Shown: positions 41,392-50,399 of the stretch, piece after piece
Layout: each line of letters starts with the position of its first letter
How positions within the stretch are numbered: position 1 is the stretch's first letter
Assembly (NCBI GenBank): GCA_963923035.1
Contig: CAWUKT010000040.1
Coordinates: forward strand, 1 to 60,991
Origin: CAWUKT01 sp963923035
Lineage (GTDB): Bacteria; Bacteroidota; Bacteroidia; J057; JADKCL01
Length of the DNA: 60,991 nt
Direction of reading: 5' to 3'
Made by a program: the position numbers and the translations under genes
The notes under the pieces: generated by a model
Databases searched by the model: none
What the model saw: the letters and a program-made list of their open reading frames with translations, nothing else
Told to the model about the DNA's origin: nothing

Positions 41392-42491
41392 TCCAGCACT
41401 TCTTCCAAACGGGTAGCTTCCCCCGCCCCCGTCGCAATGAGTCCCGGGACTTCCTTGGGCGAATTCACATCGCCGTCGGCCGAGAGCAAAATCGCCACGG
41501 GCCGCGTGGAAGGGAACTCCGCGCAAACAATGATGATGATGACGGTAATCGGGACGGAAAAAATCATCCCGGCCACGCCCCAAATCAAGCCCCACAGTGA
41601 CAGCGAGAGCAGGACAACCATGGTACTGATGTTCAGGGTATTCCCCATCAATTTCGGCTCGACAAAGTTGGCGAGGAAGAATTGGAGGAGGTAAATCAGG
41701 AGCGCCATGCCCACGATGGGCGTCGGGTCGTCGAATTGAAGGAGGGCAAACACGGCCGGGAGCAGGGTCCCGATCATGGAGCCGAAGGTGGGGATATAGT
41801 TCAGTAGGAAAATGAGGAAGGCCCAAAAGACCGCGTAGTCCAGTCCGAAGAGGGACATGACCAGGAAAGCAAGGGTCGCGGCGGCCAGGCAAATGGCCGT
41901 TTTGATGGAGATATAGGTCTTGACCGATTCGTTGATGTTGGAGAAGGTCTTGTTGAGCTGGGTGTATTGGCGGCGGTTTTTGGAGAGCGCGAGGAGTTTC
42001 TTGGGAAATGAGCCCTGCTCGGCGAGGAGGAAAATGGTGTAGATGAAGACGAACAGGAGCTGGCTGGCGGCATTTGAGAGGGCCCCGCCGACGGAGGCGG
42101 CAATGGGCTCGAGGTCCACGTCGTGGACGATTTGGGCGAAGGAGGGCAGCTCCTTCACGCCGAACAGCCCCATGGCGTTCGCGATGAGCGTCTGCAATCG
42201 TTGCTGGTAAATTTCGGCGTCGGCCACCATGGTCTCAGCGGTCGAAACAATGATTTCGATGGCCATGAAGATCACGGCGATGATGGTCAGGGACGACAAT
42301 ACGATGGCCAGCCCGCGGGGCATGTTCCACCCGAGGATGTCAATTCGGACGAGGGCCGAGGCAATGGTATTGACGATGAACCAAACACAAATGGCGATCA
42401 CCAATGGCAGGAGGAGCGTTTCTCCCTGTATCAGGAGGATGATTACCAAAGCGGTAATCAGGAACAAGGCGGCAATGCGAACAGCTTTCAT
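41388..42491 (-). CDS. AI-2E family transporter (PerM-like permease)
   Basis: 367 aa from the ATG at 42491 (MKAVRIAALFLITALVIILL); the frame extends to 42539, but that start is less likely. About eight hydrophobic segments in the arrangement of the AI-2E/PerM family: N-terminal pair, a middle soluble region (about 85-170), and C-terminal helices with LDYAVFWAFLIFLLNYIPTF-type and FANFVEPKLMGNTLNISTMV motifs, the latter being a family hallmark. Substrates of most members are unknown; some act in sodium/proton antiport rather than AI-2 export. Divergent from the POT-like pair. Confidence 0.92.
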   Translation of the reverse strand: MKAVRIAALFLITALVIILLIQGETLLLPLVIAICVWFIVNTIASALVRIDILGWNMPRGLAIVLSSLTIIAVIFMAIEIIVSTAETMVADAEIYQQRLQTLIANAMGLFGVKELPSFAQIVHDVDLEPIAASVGGALSNAASQLLFVFIYTIFLLAEQGSFPKKLLALSKNRRQYTQLNKTFSNINESVKTYISIKTAICLAAATLAFLVMSLFGLDYAVFWAFLIFLLNYIPTFGSMIGTLLPAVFALLQFDDPTPIVGMALLIYLLQFFLANFVEPKLMGNTLNISTMVVLLSLSLWGLIWGVAGMIFSVPITVIIIIVCAEFPSTRPVAILLSADGDVNSPKEVPGLIATGAGEATRLEEVLD

Positions 42492-42640
42492 AGTGCAGTG
42501 AATGAGGATCAATTTTACGACGAAAAGGGTAAACGGCAAAACGCCAATCCCCTACCCGCCTCTCCTTTGACCAGACTTTTTCCTTCGGTTGCCCAAATGT
42601 TCCGTTCATTTGTTAATTTCCCTTCCTAACACAACAACCT

Positions 42641-44110
42641 ATGAGCGCTATCCCTGCTACCCCACCCCCAACGCCATTTGAGCGGTCCGCGAAACTTCGC
42701 CAGGCCTCTATTTTCTTGGCCCTGGGCTGCCTGTTGGTCGAGCGGCTCGCTTACCTGCTGACCACCAACTTCTTGTTTTCCCTTCAGTGGAACAACGATG
42801 AATTCGAATTCATGGATGGCAGCGTTCCCGATTTCCGGATCATCGGATTGTTTTTTGGGCTGAGCAGCTTGCTGCCGATCCCCTTCTCCATTGTCTCGGA
42901 CCGGGTCATGGAGCGCCGGAAGGCCATGCTCGCCGGCCTCGGGCTCGAGGCCATTGGACTGATTTGCCTGAACTTTCCTTTCCTCTACGGCCGGGTCATG
43001 GGATTGGGCATGGTCGCGGTGGGCGGTGCGGTCTTTTTCCCCGCCGTCATTGCCTATATCGCCCAGATTTTTCCCCGTCCCATCCTCAACAAGGACCGGG
43101 CCTTCACGCTTTCCATTGGACTCAACTACCTCGTTTCCTTTGTGATTTCGCTGCCCTTTTTCAGCCCCTTTCAATCCTCTTCCTGGAGTTTTTTCATCGT
43201 GGCGCTGGTCCTGGCGACCCTCGTGGTCCTGTCGCTTTTTGTCAAAGGCCCCTTCGAATTGGCGCCCGAACCCACTCTGGCCGGAGCCCCGCTGGTCCGC
43301 CGTACCCAATGGGTCGGACTCCTCATCATGGGCTTCTCTTCCTTCCTCTTCACCGGCCTTCTCTTTTCCTATGATTTGCTGGAACTCATCCTCATCGATA
43401 CCTACCTGCTGCCGATTCTGAGGTTCCTGCTCCTGATCTCGGCGCTGGTCTATATCCTGTTCCACCTGACCAAGAGCGCCAAGGCGATGCTTGGCGTCAG
43501 CATGGCCTTCTTCCTCACCATGACCTTTGGTCTGGCGGCCGAGGGATCCACCAATTCGTATTATGTCTGGTTCAATGGCCTGGAGGTCGAAAGTCTTCCC
43601 TGGCTGACCGCCCAAATGGTCCAGGGATTCATCGTGGTCGTGTTGGCGGCGGTCTTGTTCGGCGTCTACGGCCTGTTCAAAAACCGGGAACTGCATTCCA
43701 CCTTGTCCATCGGCAAGATTGCCCTGGGATTCTTCCTGTCCCTGATTGGTTTTGTGCTGATGGTGACCTGGGGCCGCGAAGGGGAACCGGGCCTGTTCAA
43801 CGTAGCAATTATCATGTTCTTCATGGCCGCCGGCTATATCCTCATTTTCCCATCGGCCCTGGGGCTGAATTGGCATTTCACGCCGCCGCAGTACCGCAGC
43901 CTGTCGGCCGCCAGCATCACCTCGGCCCTGACCTTCGGGGTCATGATCCGCTATGACTTCCGCATCCTCGAATTTTACGAAACCTTGGTCGGCAACCCCG
44001 ATGCCCTCGGGACCGGAGATTTCATCGTCGTGGTCGCCATCCTGGGGCTCTCCCTCTTCCTCGCCGCCGGCCTGACCCTCTACTTCTTCAACAAACGCAT
44101 CCGGGCATGA
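42641..44110 (+). CDS. MFS transporter, POT-like, first of a pair
   Basis: 489 aa with 12-14 hydrophobic helices. The start region LALGCLLVERLAYLLTTNFL resembles the POT-family signature (ExxERFxYYG) in degraded form, and the IVSDRVMERRKAMLAGLGLE loop corresponds to the MFS motif A region. It is inferred to be a proton-coupled transporter of peptides or small metabolites. The downstream POT-like gene overlaps it by 4 bp (ATGA), so the two are translationally coupled and may act together. Confidence 0.8.
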   Translation: MSAIPATPPPTPFERSAKLRQASIFLALGCLLVERLAYLLTTNFLFSLQWNNDEFEFMDGSVPDFRIIGLFFGLSSLLPIPFSIVSDRVMERRKAMLAGLGLEAIGLICLNFPFLYGRVMGLGMVAVGGAVFFPAVIAYIAQIFPRPILNKDRAFTLSIGLNYLVSFVISLPFFSPFQSSSWSFFIVALVLATLVVLSLFVKGPFELAPEPTLAGAPLVRRTQWVGLLIMGFSSFLFTGLLFSYDLLELILIDTYLLPILRFLLLISALVYILFHLTKSAKAMLGVSMAFFLTMTFGLAAEGSTNSYYVWFNGLEVESLPWLTAQMVQGFIVVVLAAVLFGVYGLFKNRELHSTLSIGKIALGFFLSLIGFVLMVTWGREGEPGLFNVAIIMFFMAAGYILIFPSALGLNWHFTPPQYRSLSAASITSALTFGVMIRYDFRILEFYETLVGNPDALGTGDFIVVVAILGLSLFLAAGLTLYFFNKRIRA

Positions 44111-45528
44111 CATCACCTCCTCCCATTCCCGGCATTGTCCGGGGCAACTGGCCTTCCTTCGCAATTTCGGGCGGGGGCCTCTTCCTCGAACGCTTCATCT
44201 ACTATGGATTTCGCAGCCTGCTCGTACTGAACATGATCCAGTTCATGGAATACGACGAGGCCTTCAGCAACTATGCATTGCTCGGATTTGTACTGGCCCT
44301 GGGACTCCTAGCCACGGGTCTGATCATCGACTTCTTCTTCGACCGCCGCCAAGCGGCGGCGCTGGGATTGGGCGTGGCGGGGCTCGGCTATATTTTCTTC
44401 ACCCTCCTCGTCCCCACCCCCATGCTTTCCATCATGGGCATCCCCTTCCTGGGCTTCGGAATCGCATTTTTCCGCGTTTCCAACCTCACCCTATTCTTCA
44501 ACAGCTTTCCCCTACGCTCAAAGATGCTCGTGCCCGGTGGCGCGGTATACATCCTCGTCAACCTGACCGCATTGACCGGTGCCGTGGTATTCACTTGGCT
44601 GTTCGAAAGCCACCTGCGGGCCTCCGGTTACCTGTTCGGAGGGCTGTGCATTGTCGGCAGCGCGGGCTATTGGGTGGCGATTTCAATGGGTTTCCTGAAG
44701 AAGGAGCCCGCAGAATACCGAACGAAATTCTCTCAGGAACCCCGCAACCTCATCATGGGCGTCGTCGCAGTATTTTTCCTGGGGATGCTAGTCATCCTCT
44801 ATGCCCTGGCGGAAAACAGCTTCACGGAAGTGGACTGGGCGCTTCCCCGCGGATTCATCCTGGTCTTTGCCTTTCTCGTCACCCTCGTCACCAGCATCCT
44901 GGTCAAGCCGCCCAAGTGGAACATGGTCGTGGTCCTGGTGCTGTCCTTGCTCCTGAACATGATCTATTGGCTGCCGATGGAAATCATTACGGGCTCCCTG
45001 TACCAATTCCTGTCAGACGTGCAGCGGGAAAGTATCTTTTCTGGTTGGGCCGTTGGAGGTTCAATGGTATTGGCAGCAGGGATTGCTGGGATAGGATTCC
45101 TGTTGAACAGCCGCCGAATGCGGAACCAAGGCTTTCTGGGATTGGGAGTCGGGGTCATTTTCCTCATCCACCTCGTCCTGTTATGGTCCCTGCCTATGGA
45201 AGTCCTGGCGGGCGAGGGCACCGCTTCCAGCGTCATTGTCGTGCTGATCGCCTGGAGTCTGTTGGATGCTTTGCTGTTGCCCCTGCTCTATGTATTGGCT
45301 TATCAAAATACACCCGGCCCATTCAAATCATCCACCTTGGGCCTGTGCATGGGCGCGGCCGAAATTTCTCAATTCCTTTCCCTGTTGATCGTTCCTCTTC
45401 GGAGCCGGGATTTGGAGCATTTGCCGTTCAATACAGTCCTGCTGGGCTTTGTCTTGATCGCCGGCCTGTTGCTGGCGGTGACAATGGGCGTGATTCCCAT
45501 GCTCAACAAATCATTTATGAACCGGTAG
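44107..45528 (+). CDS. MFS transporter, POT-like, second of a pair
   Basis: 473 aa with about 12 helices. GGGLFLERFIYYGFRSLLVL matches the POT (PTR2) signature ERFxYYGxRxxL better than its upstream partner does. The IDFFFDRRQAAALGLGVAGL loop is motif A-like. It overlaps the previous gene by 4 bp, and its last 18 bp overlap the 3' end of the convergent SIR2-like gene. The two transporters are paralogous in length and topology, so a heteromeric or redundant peptide uptake role is possible. Confidence 0.85.
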   Translation: MTSPPPIPGIVRGNWPSFAISGGGLFLERFIYYGFRSLLVLNMIQFMEYDEAFSNYALLGFVLALGLLATGLIIDFFFDRRQAAALGLGVAGLGYIFFTLLVPTPMLSIMGIPFLGFGIAFFRVSNLTLFFNSFPLRSKMLVPGGAVYILVNLTALTGAVVFTWLFESHLRASGYLFGGLCIVGSAGYWVAISMGFLKKEPAEYRTKFSQEPRNLIMGVVAVFFLGMLVILYALAENSFTEVDWALPRGFILVFAFLVTLVTSILVKPPKWNMVVVLVLSLLLNMIYWLPMEIITGSLYQFLSDVQRESIFSGWAVGGSMVLAAGIAGIGFLLNSRRMRNQGFLGLGVGVIFLIHLVLLWSLPMEVLAGEGTASSVIVVLIAWSLLDALLLPLLYVLAYQNTPGPFKSSTLGLCMGAAEISQFLSLLIVPLRSRDLEHLPFNTVLLGFVLIAGLLLAVTMGVIPMLNKSFMNR

Positions 45529-46464
45529 TCCGTTGGCTTCGGCCGAATTCCGGATCAGTCCGATGGCACTCTGGTAGGCCGCTTTCCAATTGCGGCGCTG
45601 GACCGGAACCTGGATGCATTTGACGCCGCAGGCGCAGAGCAAATCGATCCGGCTTTTGATCCAGGTCTGGTCTACGGAGGGGTAGAGGAAATAGATATTG
45701 TTGTTGATGGGGTATTTGACGTCGGTTTGGAGGCGGGCGCGGAAATGGAGAATCCACCACAGGTGCATTTCTACAAAGTCCATGCTGAGCCCCACGATGT
45801 AGAGGTCGCTGAAGAAGAAATGGTCCACCCAAGAGTGGACTTCATGCTCTCCGGCCGCGATCCGCGGCATCAGAGCGGGCAGGGTCGTCACCAGAAATTC
45901 GCCGGTCTCCTTGTCCTTGTCGCGGTAGGTGAGGCTGCTGTTGAAATAGGTTCGGATGCGGGACAAAAAGCCGGAGTAGGGTTCATAGCCGAGCAAAATG
46001 GTGCCGGGCTTGGTGGCCTCTCCGTGGATGTGCCAAATGACCTTGTCACCGGCCTGACGCCGGCGCAGCATGTGGTACTTGCTCCCCTTGACGGGCTGGA
46101 TATAGGGCGCCCCTTTCAAGCCCCGGGGCAAGGTCGCCTCCAGGTTGTGGTCGTAATTCGTCGTGATGATCTCCGAAATCGGCAATTCCATCACTTCATG
46201 GTGCAGGTCATTGGCTTCGATCTGCTTCATCAACCCTTTGATCTTCTTTTTCAGGTCCATCTCCCGGTGGGACGGATCAGCCGCGATGTAGCGGAGGTAA
46301 AGTTCCTCGTAGAGCATCGGAAAGGGCTTGTTGCGCATGGAGATGGCCCCTACCAGATTGGCATGGGCGAGGAGGTCCAGCATCAGGTGTTCCCACGAAT
46401 AGGAATTGTCGATGCGGTTCAGACCATTTCCAAGCATCAAGACCTGTTGCCTTTGTTCTGCCAT
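45511..46464 (-). CDS. SIR2-like domain protein
   Basis: 317 aa, no signal peptide. It shows the SIR2_2 pattern of NAD-binding domains: LMLGNGLNRIDNSYSWEHLM (nucleotide loop), ISEIITTNYDHNLE, VIWHIHGEATKPGTILLG (catalytic-type His), and DLYIVGLSMDFVEMHLWWIL. Domains of this type in phage-defence proteins (Thoeris ThsA, DSR and others) hydrolyse NAD+ rather than deacetylate. This protein has no extra sensor domain, only about 80 residues after the core. It has its own -7 box candidate. Defence is inference; a metabolic NADase or unknown role is possible. Confidence 0.85.
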   Translation of the reverse strand: MAEQRQQVLMLGNGLNRIDNSYSWEHLMLDLLAHANLVGAISMRNKPFPMLYEELYLRYIAADPSHREMDLKKKIKGLMKQIEANDLHHEVMELPISEIITTNYDHNLEATLPRGLKGAPYIQPVKGSKYHMLRRRQAGDKVIWHIHGEATKPGTILLGYEPYSGFLSRIRTYFNSSLTYRDKDKETGEFLVTTLPALMPRIAAGEHEVHSWVDHFFFSDLYIVGLSMDFVEMHLWWILHFRARLQTDVKYPINNNIYFLYPSVDQTWIKSRIDLLCACGVKCIQVPVQRRNWKAAYQSAIGLIRNSAEANGLPVHK

Positions 46465-46509
46465 GTAGTTAGAAGAAAAATTGAATCGAATACTACTGTT
46501 GATACGATA

Positions 46510-46517
46510 TAAAGATA
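46510..46517 (-). promoter_or_regulatory. Putative -7 box (TATCTTTA)
   Basis: TATCTTTA on the minus strand, 46 bp upstream of the SIR2-like gene start. Confidence 0.45.
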
Positions 46518-46629
46518 GACAAATTGCAAAACAAATTGGCGTTTATCCGATGGGAGTATCCTGATCGGCCCAGTTGGCTTTGTCGGGGGGAAATTGCACC
46601 TTGTCCCTTCCCTTACCAAAACCACTGCT

Positions 46630-47130
46630 ATGCCGCTCATTTCCCGCGAACCCGTTCTTATCACCGCCGAGCCCATCCGTCTCATTGGCCACAAGGTCGT
46701 TCATAGCCACGCCCAGCCCCAAACCCAGGCCCTCTGGCAAGGATTCCGCCCCCGACGGGGCGACATCACGGGTGTCACCAGTGCCGACAACTACAATGTC
46801 CAGCAATACCCTTCCTTTGACCTGGACCACTTTGATCCCCACCAGGAATATATCCAGTGGGCCGCCGCCCCCGTCACCGCCGACTGCCCCGTCCCCGACG
46901 GCATGCACGAGCTCATCCTCCCGGGCGGTCTCTACGCCGTCTTCCGGTACCGGGGCCGCGCCTGGGAATTCCAGCCCTCGGCCCAGTACATCTACGGGGA
47001 ATGGTTGCGCCTGGGGCCCTACGACCTGGGTGGTCTGAGCCACTTCGAAGTGCTTGGGCCCGACTACCTCGGCCCCGGCAACCCGAATTCGGAAGAAGAC
47101 GTGTGGATTCCGATTGTCAGTCGGACGTAG
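46630..47130 (+). CDS. GyrI-like small-molecule-binding domain protein
   Basis: 166 aa from the ATG at 46630 (MPLISREPVLITAEP); the extension to 46594 is unlikely. Stand-alone effector-binding domain of the AraC/GyrI type: GHKVVHSHAQPQTQALWQGF at the start, then MHELILPGGLYAVFRYRG (the central strand-turn typical of the fold), IYGEWLRLGPYDLGG, and NSEEDVWIPI at the end, a strong family marker. Without a DNA-binding domain it may bind a drug-like or hydrophobic ligand or inhibit gyrase-like targets. Its 3' end overlaps the convergent TPR gene by 14 bp. Confidence 0.85.
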   Translation: MPLISREPVLITAEPIRLIGHKVVHSHAQPQTQALWQGFRPRRGDITGVTSADNYNVQQYPSFDLDHFDPHQEYIQWAAAPVTADCPVPDGMHELILPGGLYAVFRYRGRAWEFQPSAQYIYGEWLRLGPYDLGGLSHFEVLGPDYLGPGNPNSEEDVWIPIVSRT

Positions 47131-48385
47131 CGCAGTGCTGGCGTTGGAGGGCGAGGGCTTTCCCATCGTACTGGTCGGTATAGCCCCGGTCCAGGGCCTC
47201 CAGCAACGCGGCACACGCCCCGGTCGCATTGCCTTCGGCCAGGTAAATCCGCGCATTGTTGAGGTGGAACATGGGGTGGCCCCGGAACAGGGCCAAGGCG
47301 GCGTCGATGTCCCGGCGGGCCTCGACCAGATTGCCCAGCGCGAGCTGGACCCGCGCCCGGTTGCTCAGGGCATAGCTGTCTTCCGGATCCATCTCGATCG
47401 CCTGGTTCAACGGAGCAAGGGCCGCCGCCATTGAATCCATTTGGATATACAGCCAGCCTAAGTTCTGATAATGCAGGGCCTTCCTCGGGTTCAGGCGAAT
47501 CGCATGTTGCTGGTGGACGACCGCCTCTTCCAATTGCCCCAACTCATCCAATTGCAGGGCCAACTGCCCGTAATAATAATCGGCGGAAGGATTGAGCTCA
47601 ATGGCCTTGCGGCTGTCAGGAGCCCCCATATCCGGCAACCTCAACGCATAGCGGACCGCCCCCCGCAGGTAATACACATAGGGCTCTAATTCCCCCGACG
47701 CTTCATTCAAGGTGATCAACCGATCCAGGACGTCCAGCGCTTCCGTATAGTCCCCATTGAATTGCAGGGACTGCCCCAACTCGCGGAGGTACGCGGTATT
47801 GGCGGGATCACGTTCCAGTGCTAGGCGCAAATATTTGATAGCCGGGGGGAACACGCCCTGGTCCATGTTCAGGCGGGCCCGGTAATACAGCAGATCGATA
47901 TTGTCCGGGTCGAGCTCGTCGAGGAGCTTGAGCTCCTTGGACGCATCCACATATTTACCGCCTACAATCAGGATGCGGACGTAAACCCAGTGGGCTTCCA
48001 CCAGCTCTTCGTCTCCATCCAGGCAATGCCGGATGGCCTGGTAGGCCTCGTTGATATTGCCCATCTCGAATTGAAGCCGGGCGTACTCCAATGAATTCCG
48101 GGAGAAATAGGGCTGGAGATCAAAGGCCGCTTTCAGGTCTTCCCCGGCCTGTCCGTAGGCTTCCAATTGGAGGTACAGCATTCCCCGCCGATGCAACGCC
48201 AATACGTAGTGCGGGTTCCGGTTGAGGACATTGTGCAGCAGGGCCAGCGATTCCGGCAGCTTACCCGCCTCCTGCAAATCCTTCGCCAGGGCCACATCGG
48301 CCTTGTCCTGCTTGGTTTGGGAAAACAGTGGGGTGGCGCTCAGGAACAGGCTGAGTACCATCAACAAACATCGTACATACTTCAT
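47117..48385 (-). CDS. Exported TPR-repeat protein
   Basis: 422 aa from the ATG at 48385 (MKYVRCLLMVLSLFLSATPL, a signal peptide ending FSQ); an in-frame GTG two codons earlier is less likely. Ten or more TPR units follow (for example NPHYVLALHRRGMLYLQLEA, NPRKALHYQNLGWLYIQMDS, DPEDSYALSNRARVQLALGN). The protein is probably periplasmic or outer-membrane associated and acts in protein-protein contacts. The gene is monocistronic with a -7 box candidate 22 bp upstream. Confidence 0.88.
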   Translation of the reverse strand: MKYVRCLLMVLSLFLSATPLFSQTKQDKADVALAKDLQEAGKLPESLALLHNVLNRNPHYVLALHRRGMLYLQLEAYGQAGEDLKAAFDLQPYFSRNSLEYARLQFEMGNINEAYQAIRHCLDGDEELVEAHWVYVRILIVGGKYVDASKELKLLDELDPDNIDLLYYRARLNMDQGVFPPAIKYLRLALERDPANTAYLRELGQSLQFNGDYTEALDVLDRLITLNEASGELEPYVYYLRGAVRYALRLPDMGAPDSRKAIELNPSADYYYGQLALQLDELGQLEEAVVHQQHAIRLNPRKALHYQNLGWLYIQMDSMAAALAPLNQAIEMDPEDSYALSNRARVQLALGNLVEARRDIDAALALFRGHPMFHLNNARIYLAEGNATGACAALLEALDRGYTDQYDGKALALQRQHCATSD

Positions 48386-48407
48386 GGTCACAATAGGTTA
48401 TGGACCC

Positions 48408-48415
48408 GAAAGATA
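48408..48415 (-). promoter_or_regulatory. Putative -7 box (TATCTTTC)
   Basis: TATCTTTC on the minus strand, 22 bp upstream of the TPR gene ATG. Confidence 0.45.
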
Positions 48416-48455
48416 CGCTTTCAGCCCTCCAATTTCAACCCAAGACGCCCTTGTC

Positions 48456-48800
48456 CTACATCTTCACGACCCGTTTTCCTTTCCCATTCCCCACCAACCA
48501 ATACACGCCCGCCGGCAACCTTCCCAGGGACAACACCCGCCGTCCAATTTCCATTTCTCCCCACTCTACCCATTTCCCGACATCCCGGCCCCACACATCC
48601 ACCATGCGCAACGCTTCCAAGGCTTGCTCCTCCCCTTCCACGACCAACGCATCCCGCACGGGATTCGGATACAACCGGACCTCCCCCAAGGGTAGGCCCG
48701 CGGTCAACCCGGTCGCCACCGACCCCGTCGAAAAGGTCCAGGCCATCTGCCCGGAAAACGCAGGCATGAAATTGAAGTCGCCGTCAAAATAGGCGTTCGC
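48456..48800 (-). pseudogene. T9SS sorting domain cut off from the hydrolase by a TAG
   Basis: 115 codons that continue the hydrolase gene in the same frame directly after its TAG. The translation reads ANAYFDGDFNF, MAWTFSTGS and then a T9SS sorting domain (VRLYPNPVRDALVV to GKGKRVVKM). Only one base change (for example TAG from CAG, giving LQANAYFDG) separates the two parts. As it stands this piece has an internal Met but no signal peptide, so it is probably untranslated unless the TAG is read through. The full-length protein would be about 580 aa. Confidence 0.85.
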
Positions 48801-50198
48801 CTAGAGGTCAACGTAATACGTCGTGTTGGGGGCCAGGGTATCCAGGTCGATGCGGAAGACAAAGGGACAAACCTCCGTGGCCTGGCTGCCGGTCAGCACC
48901 ACCGTCTGGATCAGCGTACCGTCCGAACGGTACAGGTACAATTCCCGGTTCTGGGCCGAGGGATTGACAAACTCATTGAACACCATTTCCAGGTCGGAGG
49001 CAATCAGAACATTGGTCGCAAGGTGGGCGGGAAAGGTTTCCAACAGGAACGGGTCCACCGGATCGTTCCCCCTTTCGGTGATGCTCGAATCCACGTGGGC
49101 CGTCAGTCGCCCCGTGGTAAACCCATCCACCGAACCCAGTTGCAGCCACTCTTTCACCCGTTCCCGCAGGACCCGACGGCCAGCTTCCCAGGCCACCAAA
49201 TGGTCCGCATTCTCGATGGTCAGGGAAATCTTCACACTGACATTGGCCAGGTCGTTGTAGAGGTCGTCCATGCTCGGGCCGGAAGGCAGCGGATCGTAGC
49301 TCCCCCGGATCATCAGGAAGGGTTGCGTAATCGCCAGGACGGTATCCTCGGTCAGCCCCCAGTAATAGCCATTCGGATAACGGGCCACGCCACTCCCCCA
49401 GGTCCCTCCGAGGGAATCGATCGCTTGGTAGGCATTCCAGATCACGGACCCCAAGGCCGGGTCCAATTGGTTGAAGCAGGTCGGGGCAGAGAAATAATTG
49501 GTGAATTGGGACTCGGTAAAATAGGTAAAGGGCGTCCCCTGGTCCGGCAAGGTCGCGGGAGGAGGCGGCTGCAAAATGGAGGGAATCCCGCCGGAGCCCA
49601 CCGTGATGACCCGGTCCACCTTCTGGGGAAAGGTCGCGGTATAGTGCAGGGCCCGCGCCCCGCCCAGCGAATAGCCCAGCAGCGTCACCTCATTCACGCC
49701 GCGGTAATTCCGGATGAAGTCGACCACCGCATTGATCTCCAGGTTCTCGGACGTCGAATAGGTCAGGGTCGAATCGTAGCCGTTCCCGGTGCATCCGGTC
49801 GCACCGATCCCCAATTGGTCGAGGGCATTGAGGTTACAAAAGTCGTCCATCGGGGAGGGAATGAAAGACCGCCCGTAACCCGTCAGGTCCATGCAGAAGA
49901 CATCGTAGCCCGCGCCCGCCAAGTCGTCCATCCAGCTGTAATCCTGGTAGTCCAGGTCAAACAACGGCGTCGAGGAGCCGCTGGAACCATGAATCATCAG
50001 GATGACCTTCCCGTTGAAATTGCTGGAATTGTCCACGGCCGCATCCACCTTCTCGCGGACGAAGTTGAAATGGGTTTCGGTGGGGAAGCCGGGCAAAAAA
50101 GAAGGATGGACCACAGCTGTATCGCGCTGGATGATTTGGGCGGGGAGCAATAGAGGACCAATGGAGAGCAGGGGCAACAGGAGAAGGAAAAACCGCAT
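48801..50198 (-). CDS. Secreted alpha/beta hydrolase, truncated by in-frame TAG
   Basis: 465 aa from the ATG at 50198 (MRFFLLLLPLLSIGPLLLPA, a signal peptide). Alpha/beta-hydrolase core: oxyanion loop MIHGSSGSS (about 69), YDVFCMDLTGYGRS, nucleophile elbow LLGYSLGGA (Ser177), acid region MIRGSYDPLPSG and His in ENADHLVAWEAG. From about 390 a Big_5/SbsA-like beta domain begins (DPFLLETFPAHLATNVLIAS) and is cut short at YYVDL by the TAG. The missing remainder with the T9SS sorting domain follows in frame, so the shortened product would be exported to the periplasm but not sorted to the surface. It is a pseudogene or a readthrough gene if the base call is right. Confidence 0.8.
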   Translation of the reverse strand: MRFFLLLLPLLSIGPLLLPAQIIQRDTAVVHPSFLPGFPTETHFNFVREKVDAAVDNSSNFNGKVILMIHGSSGSSTPLFDLDYQDYSWMDDLAGAGYDVFCMDLTGYGRSFIPSPMDDFCNLNALDQLGIGATGCTGNGYDSTLTYSTSENLEINAVVDFIRNYRGVNEVTLLGYSLGGARALHYTATFPQKVDRVITVGSGGIPSILQPPPPATLPDQGTPFTYFTESQFTNYFSAPTCFNQLDPALGSVIWNAYQAIDSLGGTWGSGVARYPNGYYWGLTEDTVLAITQPFLMIRGSYDPLPSGPSMDDLYNDLANVSVKISLTIENADHLVAWEAGRRVLRERVKEWLQLGSVDGFTTGRLTAHVDSSITERGNDPVDPFLLETFPAHLATNVLIASDLEMVFNEFVNPSAQNRELYLYRSDGTLIQTVVLTGSQATEVCPFVFRIDLDTLAPNTTYYVDL

Positions 50199-50399
50199 AG
50201 CAGGAAGAATGAGGGTCAGGGAAATGATCTTTTCAATTAAAATTTCGTCCCCTCTACGTTGATTTCCAAACCCCAGCGGATGAATTTCATTGCCCTTCCC
50301 CACACCCATTTAGCTGCCATTCCAGCCCCCCAGAGGGGTTTGAAACAAAATGCCCGCAAATACGTCTCCTAAATAATCAATGTATCAACATCTATTACC

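Noticed and set aside
42626..44164. 512-aa minus-strand ORF opposite the first POT-like gene
   Set aside because: Gln/Gly/Glu-rich antisense of membrane helices; the plus strand has the transporter topology.
46543..47256. 237-aa minus-strand ORF overlapping the GyrI-like gene
   Set aside because: No motif; it overlaps the well-supported GyrI-like gene and the end of the TPR gene.
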